Assembly (NCBI RefSeq): GCF_030929615.1 | Contig: NZ_JAVFVU010000006.1 | Location: 1-64,000, forward strand | Length of the DNA stretch: 64,000 nucleotides | Direction: 5' to 3' | Source: Dyadobacter sp. LHD-138 | Lineage (GTDB): Bacteria > Bacteroidota > Bacteroidia > Cytophagales > Spirosomataceae | Shown here: positions 23,102 to 33,188 of the stretch, piece after piece | How positions within the stretch are numbered: position 1 is the first letter of the stretch | How the letters are laid out: each line of letters starts with the position of its first letter | Notes under the pieces: model-generated | Databases searched by the model: none | Seen by the model: the letters and a program-made list of their open reading frames with translations, nothing else | What the model was told of the DNA's origin: nothing | Made by a program: the position numbers and the translations under genes

Positions 23102-24013
23102 ATGAATTTGATTGAAGTTTTCGAAATTATTAAAGATATTAATCCATCTGATCTCGATCTATCTTATGAAGTCTATTTCAACCCAAATAAAAATGAAAAT
23201 AGATATCAAATTAGTCCGATTAAAAATGTACAATATTACATAAACATAATTGGTAAAACCGGACTATTCGATGACCAAATTGGAACAATTAAACATTCAA
23301 TATTATATACTACCGATACTGATTCAATAGACACTAGCATTGCAGAAGCTGATAATTTGAAAGCTATACTTACCAATTTAAAATCAACTGTATTTGCCTT
23401 TAAAACCTATCTTGAAAACAACATTAATCTTGACGAAGGTTCCAGTATACGAATAAAGCTACCAGCAGCTGATGATTTCGATGAATTAGGAAAATATATA
23501 AATGACTTAAAAAGATCTATATCATTGCCAATTCGACTTGATGGCATAGATGGTGATATAAAAATTTTGAGAGGGGAGCCGGGCTCAATATGGCTCGTAG
23601 TTCTTGTAGTTGGACAAAGAGCCCTAAAACTAATTGCCGAATTGTGCTGGTCAGCAGCTGTGGTGAGAAGAAAACACTTGGAAGCTGATATTATGGTTCA
23701 ACAATTGAGAGAACTAAAACTCAGCAATGACATGAGAGAAGCTGTTATTAATGCCCAGAAATTAGCTATTAACACATTAATAGATGCCGAAGCAAGCGCT
23801 GTTATGCATAGCTTCGACATACCAAGCAAAAACGAAAGTTTAGAACATTTAAAATTATCAATCAAAACACTTGATGAGTTAATGTCAAAAGGTGCTGAAT
23901 TCCGTCCCGCATTGAACATGGAAGAAAGTGTATCTACGCTATTTCCTACGAAAGAAAATACCCCATTAATTCAATCTCGAATAAATCAAATATCAGAGGG
24001 AGAAAAACAATAA
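23102..24013 (+). CDS. Unknown 303-residue cargo protein
   Basis: The ATG at 23102 (MNLIEVFEIIKDINPSDLDL) is preferred over an upstream GTG at 23051. The protein has a mixed alpha/beta N-terminal half, then one hydrophobic segment (SIWLVVLVVGQRALKLIAEL) near residues 176-195, and a helical C-terminal domain (REAVINAQKLAINTLIDAEA). It has no signal peptide, so it is probably a membrane-associated cytoplasmic protein. Not recognised. Its place between repressor and att side suggests lysogenic cargo, possibly anti-phage defence. Confidence 0.65.
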   Translation: MNLIEVFEIIKDINPSDLDLSYEVYFNPNKNENRYQISPIKNVQYYINIIGKTGLFDDQIGTIKHSILYTTDTDSIDTSIAEADNLKAILTNLKSTVFAFKTYLENNINLDEGSSIRIKLPAADDFDELGKYINDLKRSISLPIRLDGIDGDIKILRGEPGSIWLVVLVVGQRALKLIAELCWSAAVVRRKHLEADIMVQQLRELKLSNDMREAVINAQKLAINTLIDAEASAVMHSFDIPSKNESLEHLKLSIKTLDELMSKGAEFRPALNMEESVSTLFPTKENTPLIQSRINQISEGEKQ

Positions 24014-24027
24014 AATATTCTACATAG

Positions 24028-24363
24028 ATGACAGAAGAACTACCAAAAAAGCGCCGCGGCCGGCCACCTGTAGAAGAAAAAAAATCTACGGCGAAAACTG
24101 TGCCAAATACTGAACGTCCTGAGCTGTTAGAAATCCACGAGAGATTTTTCGTAATGTTGGAATACCTGCTACAAAATGGTGTGGTAAAAAACTTCAACTC
24201 GTTTGCTATTGAAAACGAAATCAAGACTGCTCACTTATATCAGATGAGACTCTATCCAAAGAGATATCTGATCCCGGGAACGCTACTCTCCCTGGTCATA
24301 AAAAAATATGATATTTCCGGAGACTGGTTAATGGCAGGCATTGGAGAAATGCTCCGAAAATGA
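24028..24363 (+). CDS. AT-hook plus CI-N-like DNA-binding protein
   Basis: A 111-residue protein. The N-terminus has an AT-hook motif (KKRRGRPP, residues 7-14). The C-terminal half resembles the end of CI-type HTH domains (YDISGDWLMAGIGEMLRK, compare SGxWLLxGxG endings). It begins 14 bp after the unknown cargo gene and is the last gene before the tRNA. It may regulate prophage cargo or host genes. Confidence 0.65.
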   Translation: MTEELPKKRRGRPPVEEKKSTAKTVPNTERPELLEIHERFFVMLEYLLQNGVVKNFNSFAIENEIKTAHLYQMRLYPKRYLIPGTLLSLVIKKYDISGDWLMAGIGEMLRK

Positions 24364-24399
24364 GCAAAATTTAGAGTTTGTTTCAGCATTGTTTCAGCA

Positions 24400-24440
24400 G
24401 AAAAACAAAAAGAGCTGCAATAGTCTATATTACAGCTCCT
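24400..24440 (-). terminator. Intrinsic terminator of tRNA-Val
   Basis: Hairpin GAGCTG-C-AATA / TATT-A-CAGCTC (24412-24422 and 24428-24438), followed on the - strand by TTTTTGTTTTT. It lies about 20 bp downstream of the tRNA 3' end. Confidence 0.8.
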
Positions 24441-24455
24441 TAGAAAAATCATCCG

Positions 24456-24530
24456 TAGGACGTAGCGGGCTCGAACCGCTGACCTCCGCCCTGTCAAGGC
24501 GGCACTCTGAACCAACTGAGCTAACATCCT
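24456..24530 (-). tRNA. tRNA-Val (anticodon GAC)
   Basis: On the - strand the sequence begins AGGATGT and ends ACGTCCTA. The acceptor, D, anticodon (CCGCC-TTGACAG-GGCGG) and T arms (GGTTCGAGCCC) can all be folded. The anticodon is GAC, which reads GUC and GUU valine codons. CCA is not encoded. Its 3' end faces the prophage side, so it is the likely attachment site. Confidence 0.9.
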
Positions 24531-24551
24531 TTTTATCGTTGCAAATATATA

Positions 24552-25868
24552 CTAATTTGTTTTTGTCTCCAATCCATATCGATACACTTTTTGTGAAGGG
24601 ATTCTCGATAGCAGAATAAGTCCGATCACAAAAATAACCAAGAGTGCCAGAATACTGTTGCGCATACTGCCCGTTACCTGCTCGACAGCACCGTAAATAA
24701 AAGTCCCGATTACAATCGCCAATTTCTCCGTCACATCATAAAAGCTAAAAAATGAGGCTGATTCGGACGTATTGTCAGGAATAAGCTTAGAATAGGTCGC
24801 CCGTGACAGCGACTGAATTCCCCCCATAACCATACCCACCGCACAGGCGATCAGGTAAAATTCCATGGCTTCGGTGGTATAATACGCACCGGAACAAATC
24901 CCGATCCAGATCGCCACACCAATCATCAATGCATAAATATTTCCTATCTGCGAGGATAGCCAGGCGAAAAGAAAAGATCCGGCAATACCTACCAGCTGAA
25001 TCAAAAGAACGGTAATGATCAGGCTTTGAGAGGGTAATTTCAATTCGTTTGCCCCAAATATAGTAGCCACATACATCACCGTACGAAGTCCCATCGTGTA
25101 CACAAAAAAAGCACCCAGGAATTTGGCAAGGTATGGCTGCTCTCTAAGTTCGCTATAAACCTTCCCGAGCTCCGTAAAACCATTGAATATCCAGTTTTTA
25201 ACCTGTTTTTTTCCATGCTGACCCGAAGGCAAATAACGAAAAGGAATCTGAGCGAAAAGTATCCACCAGACACCCACCGTAAAAAATGAAATTCTGGCTG
25301 GCATTGCTTTGTCGGTAATGCCATAAATAGCGGGAAATAAAACCATGCTCAGATTAAAAAGCAGGAGCAGCACGCTGCCGAGATAGCCCATCGAAAATCC
25401 TCTGGCGCTGTAACTATCAAAATTATCCTCAGTTGCAATTTCGGGAAGATAGGAATCGTAAAAAACGATGCTCCCACTCCACCCGATCAGGCTCAACGCA
25501 AAAATGATGACGGAGAAATTGAGTGTATCTTTTGTAAAAAAGAACAGCAACATACAGCTGATCGCCCCCAGGTAACAGAAAAATTTCATGAACCTTTTTT
25601 TCTGACCCGTAAAATCCGCAATGGCCGTGCACAAAGGAACAAGTAATGCCGTTAGTAAAAAGGAGGCGGAAACCGTGTAAGAAAACAGCACGGAGCTCTT
25701 GACCGAAAGCCCGAAAAAATCAACCATTCCCGTTCCGGCAGATGCATTTAAAGCCGCCGCACTAAAATAAACGGGAAATATGCTTGAAACAATAACAAGA
25801 GCATGGACTGAATTGGCCCAGTCGTACATACACCAGGCGTTAATAATTTTCGGGTTATTCTTTTGCAT
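24552..25868 (-). CDS. MFS transporter, UMF1/Atg22-like family
   Basis: A 438-residue protein with about 12 hydrophobic helices. The N-terminus MQKNNPKIINAWCMYDWANS carries the typical DWANS motif of the UMF1 family. The ATG at 25868 is chosen because the 22 residues upstream are atypical. The substrate is unknown; yeast Atg22 exports amino acids from vacuoles, but bacterial members are not well defined. Single gene, 22 bp away from the tRNA. Confidence 0.85.
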   Translation of the reverse strand: MQKNNPKIINAWCMYDWANSVHALVIVSSIFPVYFSAAALNASAGTGMVDFFGLSVKSSVLFSYTVSASFLLTALLVPLCTAIADFTGQKKRFMKFFCYLGAISCMLLFFFTKDTLNFSVIIFALSLIGWSGSIVFYDSYLPEIATEDNFDSYSARGFSMGYLGSVLLLLFNLSMVLFPAIYGITDKAMPARISFFTVGVWWILFAQIPFRYLPSGQHGKKQVKNWIFNGFTELGKVYSELREQPYLAKFLGAFFVYTMGLRTVMYVATIFGANELKLPSQSLIITVLLIQLVGIAGSFLFAWLSSQIGNIYALMIGVAIWIGICSGAYYTTEAMEFYLIACAVGMVMGGIQSLSRATYSKLIPDNTSESASFFSFYDVTEKLAIVIGTFIYGAVEQVTGSMRNSILALLVIFVIGLILLSRIPSQKVYRYGLETKTN

Positions 25869-25893
25869 AAGCAGAAATTTACTGCAAAATAAG

Positions 25894-25922
25894 AAAAGCG
25901 GCAGATTAATGCTGCCGCTTTT
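25894..25922 (-). terminator. Terminator after the 25951 lipoprotein gene
   Basis: Perfect 11-bp stem AAAAGCGGCAG / CTGCCGCTTTT with a 7-base loop, T-rich on the - strand. Confidence 0.85.
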
Positions 25923-25950
25923 CTGTACAATCATTGAATATAGGCCTGAA

Positions 25951-26406
25951 TTATTTGATCACCGGCTCAAATACCATAATCGCTTCCACTCCCGCAACGC
26001 CATTTACAGGCATTTTGTTTTTTAATTTCAATTTGCTGTTGCTGATTTCCTCAACACCAAATGCACCCGAGAAACCGCTAATTTTTATGTCAAGAATATT
26101 CGTGTCTTCTTGTAACGCCCAGGTTCCACCATTCGTGACCTGCTGCGTATTTTTGTCCTTCGCTTTTACGACGTTATTCTGCAAAAATTGAATTTCCATT
26201 TCGGAGATAGCTCTTGTTTCCAGATTCAGCTGGCTAGGCGAAATGGCTACGCCTTTCAAATCCGTCACGGAGGTCATAAGCCATGGATAATTTACAAGAA
26301 TTTTGCTCTTTTCCGTAGGCTTCGCGGGATCGTCACTATCTTTACCACAGGAACCCAGCAGAAATAAAATGGCAAATACAGCAACAAGATTAATTAAACG
26401 GTTCAT
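25951..26406 (-). CDS. Lipocalin-like lipoprotein
   Basis: A 151-residue protein with a lipoprotein signal (MNRLINLVAVFAILFLLGSC). After a Ser/Asp/Pro linker, residues 35-150 read as beta strands (VNYPWLMTSVTDL, EMEIQFLQNNVV, GTWALQEDTNILDIKISGF), in line with the lipocalin-like proteins common in Cytophagales. It has its own terminator at 25894-25922. A perfect 23-bp tandem duplication lies upstream (26456-26501). Function unknown. Confidence 0.65.
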   Translation of the reverse strand: MNRLINLVAVFAILFLLGSCGKDSDDPAKPTEKSKILVNYPWLMTSVTDLKGVAISPSQLNLETRAISEMEIQFLQNNVVKAKDKNTQQVTNGGTWALQEDTNILDIKISGFSGAFGVEEISNSKLKLKNKMPVNGVAGVEAIMVFEPVIK

Positions 26407-26455
26407 TTTTGCGTTTTTAAAGTAATAGGTTTGGCTAAACCACCCGTTTTCAGAT

Positions 26456-26501
26456 TAAGAAATATAATCTATCTTAAATAAGAAATATAATCTATCTTAA
26501 A
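26456..26501. repeat. Perfect 23-bp tandem duplication
   Basis: Two identical head-to-tail copies (26456-26478 and 26479-26501) of an A/T-rich unit beginning TAAGAAATATAATC. Located in the 176-bp gap between the lipoprotein and the T9SS gene. Confidence 0.85.
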
Positions 26502-26582
26502 ATAGTTAAATTAACTGAGTTTCGGCTGGCATCGCAAAAATAACGATTTGTTTCATCAATTCTTATCGATCATCACACAAAT

Positions 26583-28238
26583 ATGTCATTGAAATATTTA
26601 CACATTAAAATTATACTATTGATAATCAGCTCAATCCCATCTTTTGCACAGGATTGCCAGCCCGCTTACGTTTTAAATCCGGTTACGGTCAATAATAAAA
26701 TCGAGTGGAACAAATTCCCCGAATTCAGTTTACCTTTTAAGATTATTTATAATGGCCCACGCTTCGGCGATACAGAATCGGTACCATTAAAACACGGTTT
26801 CAGTCACCTTGCGCTCTTCACGGGCAATGAGGGCAACACGCTTCCCGCCAAGAACCGCGCCATGCTTTGGAACAGCGTTGCGACCATCGGCGAAAACCAG
26901 CCCTGGGGCATGGATGCGCTCAGAAGTCCGTGGGAAAATGATACAACGACCTACAGAAAATTGTGGGATCAGTATCTGAGCAACATGGCCAACACCTTCA
27001 ATGATTCCTATGGTAGCGGAGTTCCCAAAGCCGATATCATTTGCATGGATGTGGAACGCATGCTAACCGAGGATCGTGACATATTAAAACTAAAAACCAA
27101 TACAGCCATTCCTGCACAATATCGCAGCCTTTCAGATGCGGAGTTTCTGGCGACCTATAAAAGAGATATCCGTTGGTGGTATACGGAGGCTGTTAATCAT
27201 TTGAAGGGCAAAGGGCTGGACGCATCTACACTCATAAGCAGTTACAGCGATGTGCCCGTGCGCTCCACCTGGTTAAACATTGAAAGTAACAGCTGGCAGG
27301 ATTGGACGACAAATCTGGCTCGTACGCACTACCTGATGCAGGATAATTCGGGTAAACTGGGTGGTAATTTTTACGGTGCCATCAACAGCCTGACACCGTC
27401 GCCGTATTATTACTATGGTTATGAAAGTCCGATCGGGAAGGATTACCTGACTTATCTCCTTTTTCAGATTGAAGCAAACCGGGCATGGAGCGACAAGCCT
27501 ATTATTCCGTTTGTCTGGATGCGTATCCATGACAGCTTCGACCCGACAGTGCCGATGATTACTGCATTTCAGGCGCAGGCAACCGCCATATTCCCTTTCT
27601 TTTCAGGGGCCAACGGTTTATGGTTATGGGAAAACAATTTTTACGAAACCGGTCGCCAGGAAAATTACAGCACCTATGAAAACTTTATTTACGGATTATA
27701 CCGTCTTTCTGAATTCAAGGATATGTTCGAGGGAAATCACGAGCTTGTCATTCCGACTTCGGCAAGAGATTTGATGACTTCAAAAAAGCCAGTCTGGCGC
27801 GGTGTGGTTAAAGACGGGCATATTCTGATCGCGGCACAAAATCCCTATGCAGCGGATAATACAGAAACAAGTATTACACTATCCTATCAAAAATGGGTAA
27901 AAACCATCAAACTGAAAGGCAAAGACGTTTTTCTTTGCAAGTTCGATCTGAGCAAGGATAATTCTTCGACAGAACCTACGGTTATCGAAGCATTTCTTTA
28001 TCCAAATCCGCTTGTTGGCGAGTCACAGGTCAGATTGACCGGAATCAACGGCGTTACCAATGTTGCGTTCTCATTGATCAACATACAGGGAACCGTCATG
28101 TATGAAAAGAATTTACAGGCACAGGTAGGCGAGTCGGACCAGCCCGTCACATTGCCTTCGCTGGCGGCCGGCCTGTATGTTGCTCGCTTCAAAAGCGCCA
28201 ATAAAACTATTACTCAAAAAATTGTCATCACAAAATAA
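26583..28238 (+). CDS. Secreted protein with T9SS type A sorting domain
   Basis: A 551-residue protein. A Sec signal ([20 protein letters not shown] then FAQ) is followed by a long globular domain with TIM-barrel/hydrolase-like segments ([43 protein letters not shown]); the enzyme family is not recognised. The last about 80 residues are a type IX secretion sorting domain ([32 protein letters not shown]). It would be exported through the T9SS and anchored or released. Its stop overlaps the start of the next gene (TAATG). Confidence 0.75.
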   Translation: MSLKYLHIKIILLIISSIPSFAQDCQPAYVLNPVTVNNKIEWNKFPEFSLPFKIIYNGPRFGDTESVPLKHGFSHLALFTGNEGNTLPAKNRAMLWNSVATIGENQPWGMDALRSPWENDTTTYRKLWDQYLSNMANTFNDSYGSGVPKADIICMDVERMLTEDRDILKLKTNTAIPAQYRSLSDAEFLATYKRDIRWWYTEAVNHLKGKGLDASTLISSYSDVPVRSTWLNIESNSWQDWTTNLARTHYLMQDNSGKLGGNFYGAINSLTPSPYYYYGYESPIGKDYLTYLLFQIEANRAWSDKPIIPFVWMRIHDSFDPTVPMITAFQAQATAIFPFFSGANGLWLWENNFYETGRQENYSTYENFIYGLYRLSEFKDMFEGNHELVIPTSARDLMTSKKPVWRGVVKDGHILIAAQNPYAADNTETSITLSYQKWVKTIKLKGKDVFLCKFDLSKDNSSTEPTVIEAFLYPNPLVGESQVRLTGINGVTNVAFSLINIQGTVMYEKNLQAQVGESDQPVTLPSLAAGLYVARFKSANKTITQKIVITK

Positions 28239-30247
28239 TGAACCGTCTTAGCCAGGAAACCAGCCCCTATTTGTTACAGCATGCCAATAATCCGGTCGAC
28301 TGGTATCCCTGGGGGCCGTTGGCGCTGGAAAAAGCAAAGGCTGAAAATAAGCCCATTTTGGTGAGCATCGGCTACTCGGCCTGTCACTGGTGTCATGTCA
28401 TGGAGCGTGAAAGTTTCGAACAAGACCATGTCGCCGAAATCATGAACGAATATTTCATCTGCATTAAAGTTGACCGGGAAGAACGGCCGGACGTCGACGC
28501 CGTTTACATGGATTCTTTGCAGGCGATGGGGACACGCGGTGGCTGGCCGCTTAATGTTTTTTTGCTCCCCGACACCAAACCGTTTTACGGCGTGACTTAT
28601 CTCCCGCCGCAAAACTGGGTTCAATTGCTAAAAAGCGTCAACAACGCCTTCATCAGTCATTATGAAGACCTGGCAAAGTCGGCGGATGGTTTTGTTGAAA
28701 ATATGGTGCAGTCGGATATCAAAAAATACGGACTGACCCAAACCTCCACGCCGTACACCGTTGAGGCGCTGGACGAAATGTTTGAAAAGTTAAAACAAAA
28801 CTTTGATACCCTGAAAGGAGGTATGGACCGTGCGCCCAAATTCCCGATGCCGTCCATTTACAAATTTCTGCTCCGTTATTTCGACATTACACAAAATCCG
28901 GAGGCTCTGGCGCAGATCGAATTATCCCTGAACAGAATTGCCCTTGGTGGTATTTATGACCATGTCGGTGGCGGCTGGGCGAGATATTCCGTAGACGACG
29001 AATGGTTTATCCCCCACTTCGAAAAAATGCTTTATGACAATGCGCAGCTTTTATCCATATTTTCAGAAGCTTTCGCACTGACAGACAATACGCTATATGC
29101 TGAGCGAATCTATCAAACCGTCGCCTGGCTTAAAAATGAAATGCTAAGTCCGGACGGTGGTTTCTATTCGGCGCTTGACGCTGATAGTGAAGGCGTGGAA
29201 GGGAAATTTTATATCTGGCAGAAAAACGAACTGGTACAAATTCTCGGCGAGGATTTTAACTGGTTTTCAAAACTTTACAACATTAGCCAGCATGGTAATT
29301 GGGAGCATGGTTTTAACCATTTGCATTTAACCAATTTCGCATCGGAAACGGCAAAAGCAGCGGGAATTTATAGTGAAGATTTTGAAAACAAATATCAAAA
29401 TGCGCTGGATAAGCTAGCCGCGGCCCGTACTTCAAAAATCCGGCCCGGACTTGACGACAAAATCCTCGCCTCCTGGAACGGACTGCTGATCAAGGGGCTG
29501 ACAACGGCTTATCAGGCAACCGGTGAAGAATCAATCCGCGAAATGGCTGTCAAAACCGGTCGTTTCATTCTCGAAAGAATGACTGAAAACGGAAAACTCT
29601 GGCATAGTTACAAAAACGGGAAAGCTTCCATTACCGCATTCCTCGAAGATTATGCTGCCGTTATAGAAGCTTATCTTGGCCTTTACCAGATCACCTTTGA
29701 TCCTGAATGGCTCGCCGAAGCGACAAATCTCTGCGATTATACGATTGCCAATTTTTACGATGCTTCCGAAGGGTTCTTCTTTTTTACTGATACCGAGGGA
29801 GAAACATTAATTGCCAGAAAAAAGGAGCTGTTTGATAATGTAATTCCGGCCTCCAACTCGATGATGGCCCAGAACCTCTATACCCTTGGCAAGATGCTGG
29901 ACCGCACCGATTACCAGGAGTTATCGGATCAAATGCTCTCCAAAATGACGAAAATCCTGCTTGCCGATGTACAGTGGGTCACCAATTGGGCGGCACTTTA
30001 TTGTCAGCGGGTTACACCAACGGCCGAAATTGTTATTGTCGGAGAAAACGCCGATGAAATTCGTAAGGACTTTGACCGCTTTTTTGTTCCCAATAAAATT
30101 ATTGCCGGGACTACCACGCAGTCTTCACTCCCGCTTCTGGAAAACCGCACACCAGTAAATGGCCAGACAGCTATTTATGTCTGTTATGATAAAACCTGCC
30201 AGCTGCCCGTCACATCCGTAAAGGAAGCGCTTGAACAGCTTGCTTAA
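28238..30247 (+). CDS. Thioredoxin-domain protein, YyaL/SSP411 family
   Basis: A 669-residue protein. The start [20 protein letters not shown] and DWYPWG, then the redox motif C49-H-W-C52 ([16 protein letters not shown]), match the DUF255/YyaL (spermatogenesis-associated 20) family. Residues 1-165 are thioredoxin-like and the rest an (alpha/alpha) barrel like the cellobiose-epimerase fold. The physiological substrate is not known. The ATG overlaps the T9SS gene stop. A strong bidirectional terminator follows. Confidence 0.9.
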   Translation: MNRLSQETSPYLLQHANNPVDWYPWGPLALEKAKAENKPILVSIGYSACHWCHVMERESFEQDHVAEIMNEYFICIKVDREERPDVDAVYMDSLQAMGTRGGWPLNVFLLPDTKPFYGVTYLPPQNWVQLLKSVNNAFISHYEDLAKSADGFVENMVQSDIKKYGLTQTSTPYTVEALDEMFEKLKQNFDTLKGGMDRAPKFPMPSIYKFLLRYFDITQNPEALAQIELSLNRIALGGIYDHVGGGWARYSVDDEWFIPHFEKMLYDNAQLLSIFSEAFALTDNTLYAERIYQTVAWLKNEMLSPDGGFYSALDADSEGVEGKFYIWQKNELVQILGEDFNWFSKLYNISQHGNWEHGFNHLHLTNFASETAKAAGIYSEDFENKYQNALDKLAAARTSKIRPGLDDKILASWNGLLIKGLTTAYQATGEESIREMAVKTGRFILERMTENGKLWHSYKNGKASITAFLEDYAAVIEAYLGLYQITFDPEWLAEATNLCDYTIANFYDASEGFFFFTDTEGETLIARKKELFDNVIPASNSMMAQNLYTLGKMLDRTDYQELSDQMLSKMTKILLADVQWVTNWAALYCQRVTPTAEIVIVGENADEIRKDFDRFFVPNKIIAGTTTQSSLPLLENRTPVNGQTAIYVCYDKTCQLPVTSVKEALEQLA

Positions 30248-30257
30248 TTGCGATTTT

Positions 30258-30302
30258 GAAAAACTGCGACGGTAACGCTGTTCACCATCGCAGTTTTTTT
30301 TT
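30258..30302. terminator. Bidirectional terminator
   Basis: Stem AAAACTGCGA-GGT / ACC-TCGCAGTTTT, with A-rich and T-rich flanks, between two converging genes (28238-30247 and 30301-30822). Confidence 0.85.
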
Positions 30303-30822
30303 AATCCAATAGTGAATAATATCTGTTTCGGATCACGTTCATGTGGTGGATGGCGTGCCCAATCACCACAAAGCCAAGCGCCAGCGCAGATATCCGGCTT
30401 TTATAAGCCACTCCGCTGCGAAGCATCATCTCGTTATCCATGTTCCTGAAAAGCAGAATCGTCGATTTTCTGACCAGCTCAAATTCTTCCATCAGGTCAG
30501 CGACCGTACGTTTGGCGGCCAATGTGTTCCCTGCAAACAATTCTTCCTCATATCCCGCCAGCACTGTATCATCATTTCTTGAAAAACGCAGTGCCCGATA
30601 AGCCATGATCCGCTCATTATCAATGAGATGCTGTAAAATATCTTTTACCGTCCATTTTCCCGGCGCATATACTTTATTTTTTAGGGCAGTCAACTTACTG
30701 ATGTTGTCATAAATCCTGGCGGGTGAATATTTTTCAAAAGCTTCAAAAATGTCAATATCTTCAACCAGATTGATGTACCGGTCAAAAAACTGAGGCATGG
30801 GGTTAATATCAGATCTTTTCAT
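30301..30822 (-). CDS. DinB-family protein
   Basis: A 173-residue four-helix protein; the ATG at 30822 (MKRSDINPMPQFFDRYINLV) is preferred. The metal-site His residues are in LQHLIDNERIMAYRALRFSR and GHAIHHMNVIRNRYY, as in DinB/YfiT metal-dependent proteins. They act as thiol-dependent transferases or are of unknown function. A lone gene. Confidence 0.85.
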   Translation of the reverse strand: MKRSDINPMPQFFDRYINLVEDIDIFEAFEKYSPARIYDNISKLTALKNKVYAPGKWTVKDILQHLIDNERIMAYRALRFSRNDDTVLAGYEEELFAGNTLAAKRTVADLMEEFELVRKSTILLFRNMDNEMMLRSGVAYKSRISALALGFVVIGHAIHHMNVIRNRYYSLLD

Positions 30823-30887
30823 AAAACGGGCTGTTAATACTTCAATATTAAGAATCAAACCTTAAAAATTTCTTCTGTTGTCCGGAT

Positions 30888-31397
30888 TTACTTTTTGGTC
30901 GTCAATCTGACATAGTGATACGCCGACCGCTTTGATTTCCCCGCTATTTCGCCTTCGATATAAGCATGAAGCGCATTGCCCGGCTGCATATTGTACACCA
31001 CACGCTGCGGAAAATCATGCTCCTTATCCTCGAAGATGTAGTCATCTCCTTTTATCTCTTTCAGGTAAAAAAGTGTCTCTTTGCCATCATTTTCTCCGTC
31101 AACCCGGACCGCATAAACGATACGCGCTCCTTCTTTGGCAAGTCTGACTTTTTCCAGAATAATCGTATCCGCGTTAACAATTTTGAAACTTTTACCATCA
31201 AACTGATCGTCTGATTTCTTCTGCCAGCGTTCGTACAGCACACCGCTTTTCTTTTCCGTCCGCCAGGTACCCACAAGCTTGTCCAGGCCGCGAAAATTGC
31301 CCTGAGAAAAGGAAGTCCCCTGAGCATAACCTAAACGACTGACAAGTAGCATGATGGTTACTTTAAGAGCCGCATTTACCCCGAAAATATTTTTCAT
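30888..31397 (-). CDS. DUF6265-like exported protein
   Basis: A 169-residue protein starting MKNIFGVNAALKVTIMLLVS with a Sec-type signal. The mature domain LDKLVGTWRTEKKSGVLYER and YIFEDKEHDFPQRVVYNMQ resembles DUF6265 lipocalin-like proteins as I know them. Function unknown. The ATG at 31397 gives a better signal peptide than the upstream start. Confidence 0.7.
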   Translation of the reverse strand: MKNIFGVNAALKVTIMLLVSRLGYAQGTSFSQGNFRGLDKLVGTWRTEKKSGVLYERWQKKSDDQFDGKSFKIVNADTIILEKVRLAKEGARIVYAVRVDGENDGKETLFYLKEIKGDDYIFEDKEHDFPQRVVYNMQPGNALHAYIEGEIAGKSKRSAYHYVRLTTKK

Positions 31398-31472
31398 AAT
31401 TATCATAATTTTTCTTTTATAAATGATGTATATATAAGTCATGCCGGAATATTAAAATAGTGAATTAATTCT

Positions 31473-31480
31473 TACATTTG
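31473..31480 (+). promoter_or_regulatory. Bacteroidota -7 box TACATTTG
   Basis: A perfect TAnnTTTG element 20 bp before the TTG start of the next gene. The -33 box is not clear. Confidence 0.4.
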
Positions 31481-31500
31481 AATACATTTTCCTCTAAAAA

Positions 31501-32061
31501 TTGAAAAGAATAGCAGCCATAGGGTTATTGATTTTGTTGCTCTACAACATGTTTGGGCTAACAACTGCTATTTTTTTATTTGAAGATCAGCATAAGTCTG
31601 CCTCCCTGGTTCAGACCGACGACGAGTATCAGCTTTTAAAGGTTTATATGCCCTCGCTTCCCTATACGGAACAGTGGGAAAACGAGGACGGTCTTGAAGG
31701 ACTTTTCAAAGCCAAGGGACAGTTTTACAACGCCACCCATGTGCTGCATACCAACGACACTTTGTATGTGACGATGAAATCCAACCAGCCTGCACGTGAT
31801 CATTTTTTCGAGCTCGTTCAAATGATGCAGTCACTGACCGATTCTGACAAAGATTCACCCGACAATATGCATGGCAAAGCAATCAAACTGCTTAGCAATT
31901 TGTTAAAAAACTATCTTCAGAATAAAGGGGATTTTCTGATCCAGCCACCGCTTCCGCAGATAACGTCTGTTGCTGTGACTTATCAGTCCGCCAATCAGAT
32001 GCATGCATCATACCTGCTCCGCCTGCAAACACCCCCGCCTGAGACTAACTACGTTTTGTGA
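31501..32061 (+). CDS. Unknown single-helix exported protein
   Basis: A 186-residue protein with a TTG start (the first ATG is at residue 17, inside the hydrophobic segment, so TTG is more likely). MKRIAAIGLLILLLYNMFGL is an uncleaved anchor or signal. The mature part is acidic and Gln/Asp-rich with no recognised domain. I recall such genes only as hypothetical in Cytophagales. Confidence 0.65.
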   Translation: MKRIAAIGLLILLLYNMFGLTTAIFLFEDQHKSASLVQTDDEYQLLKVYMPSLPYTEQWENEDGLEGLFKAKGQFYNATHVLHTNDTLYVTMKSNQPARDHFFELVQMMQSLTDSDKDSPDNMHGKAIKLLSNLLKNYLQNKGDFLIQPPLPQITSVAVTYQSANQMHASYLLRLQTPPPETNYVL

Positions 32062-32241
32062 AATAAGGTATCAACGTAAAGCGTTATCGTGATTCCTGAA
32101 ATCCGTGTGTATGACAGGTCTGTCTTACCGGTTGATTGTACGCAGAATATTGTTTCTGCTTCGATGGCAGTAACCCACAAACTCTTATTAGCACTGCCTT
32201 TTCACCGTGGCAGTTACAATCCCTATTATTACAAAATAAAT

Positions 32242-33165
32242 ATGCCTCAAACTATACAAACCAAAATGCGTCTTTTGACGCTGATTGTGACTGTAATGAT
32301 CGTGAGCCGTGCTGCTTATGCACAAATGCCCAACGATGCCATTTATATGTCTAAAAATACAGCCTGCCTGGCTTTATCCTACAACCACAGTTCCTGGGAT
32401 AAATATTGGGAAAACAAGCTCAAACGAGAAAACCTGAACATCGGCACCCAGACAACCCAGACCGCGATGGCGATGCTTGCAGTGGGTGTAACGAAAAATT
32501 TCGATGTTATTGTTGGCGTCCCGTATATCTGGACAAAAGCCAGTGCGGGCAACCTGAAATGGGACAAAGGCTTCCAGGATGTGTCTGGTTGGCTTAAATA
32601 CCGCTTCTTCAATAAATCGGGGCTTTCATTGAATGCCGTGGTTGGGGGCTCCGTTCCAATGACCAATTATGTTCCGGATTTTATGCCTATGTCGATCGGG
32701 CTTCGGTCCAAAACCGCGACGGGGCGACTTGTGGTGCGCTACAAGCATACCAGCGGCGTGTATTTAACGGCCTATTCAAGCTACATTTTCAGAAGCAAGA
32801 TCAAAATAGACCGGGATTCATACCTGATGTACGAAAAACTTTATAATACCAATGAAGTAAGCGTACCCAATGCCTACGATCTTTCTGCGCGGATTGGCTT
32901 TACCAATAAGGCGATTCAAACAGAAGTTTTTGTAGAACGTGGCGCCTGTGTGGATGGTGACTACATCCGTCGCAACCAAATGCCTTTTCCAACCAACAAC
33001 ATGAAATCAACGGCTGTGGGCTGGTATGGCAAATTCCAACCCAAAAACCTGGGCTTCAACGCCAGAGTTTCCTATGTGGTTGATGGAGAAAATGCGGGTC
33101 AGGCGATAAGCTACCAGGCTGGGATTCTTTACCAGTTTGGCTACATAAAATCGGGCAAAAAATAA
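32242..33165 (+). CDS. Outer-membrane beta-barrel / transporter-like protein
   Basis: A 307-residue protein with a signal peptide (MRLLTLIVTVMIVSRAAYAQ from the second Met; the ATG at 32242 adds eight residues). The mature part has repeated amphipathic strands (VTKNFDVIVGVPYIWTKASA, YRFFNKSGLSLNAVVGGSVP, RLVVRYKHTSGVYLTAYSSY) ending in an aromatic residue pattern, typical of outer-membrane barrels. It is followed by the haloperoxidase-like gene with a 23-bp gap. The transported compound is unknown. Confidence 0.7.
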   Translation: MPQTIQTKMRLLTLIVTVMIVSRAAYAQMPNDAIYMSKNTACLALSYNHSSWDKYWENKLKRENLNIGTQTTQTAMAMLAVGVTKNFDVIVGVPYIWTKASAGNLKWDKGFQDVSGWLKYRFFNKSGLSLNAVVGGSVPMTNYVPDFMPMSIGLRSKTATGRLVVRYKHTSGVYLTAYSSYIFRSKIKIDRDSYLMYEKLYNTNEVSVPNAYDLSARIGFTNKAIQTEVFVERGACVDGDYIRRNQMPFPTNNMKSTAVGWYGKFQPKNLGFNARVSYVVDGENAGQAISYQAGILYQFGYIKSGKK

Positions 33166-33188
33166 TTTACAGTTTTACGAATCTTGTT

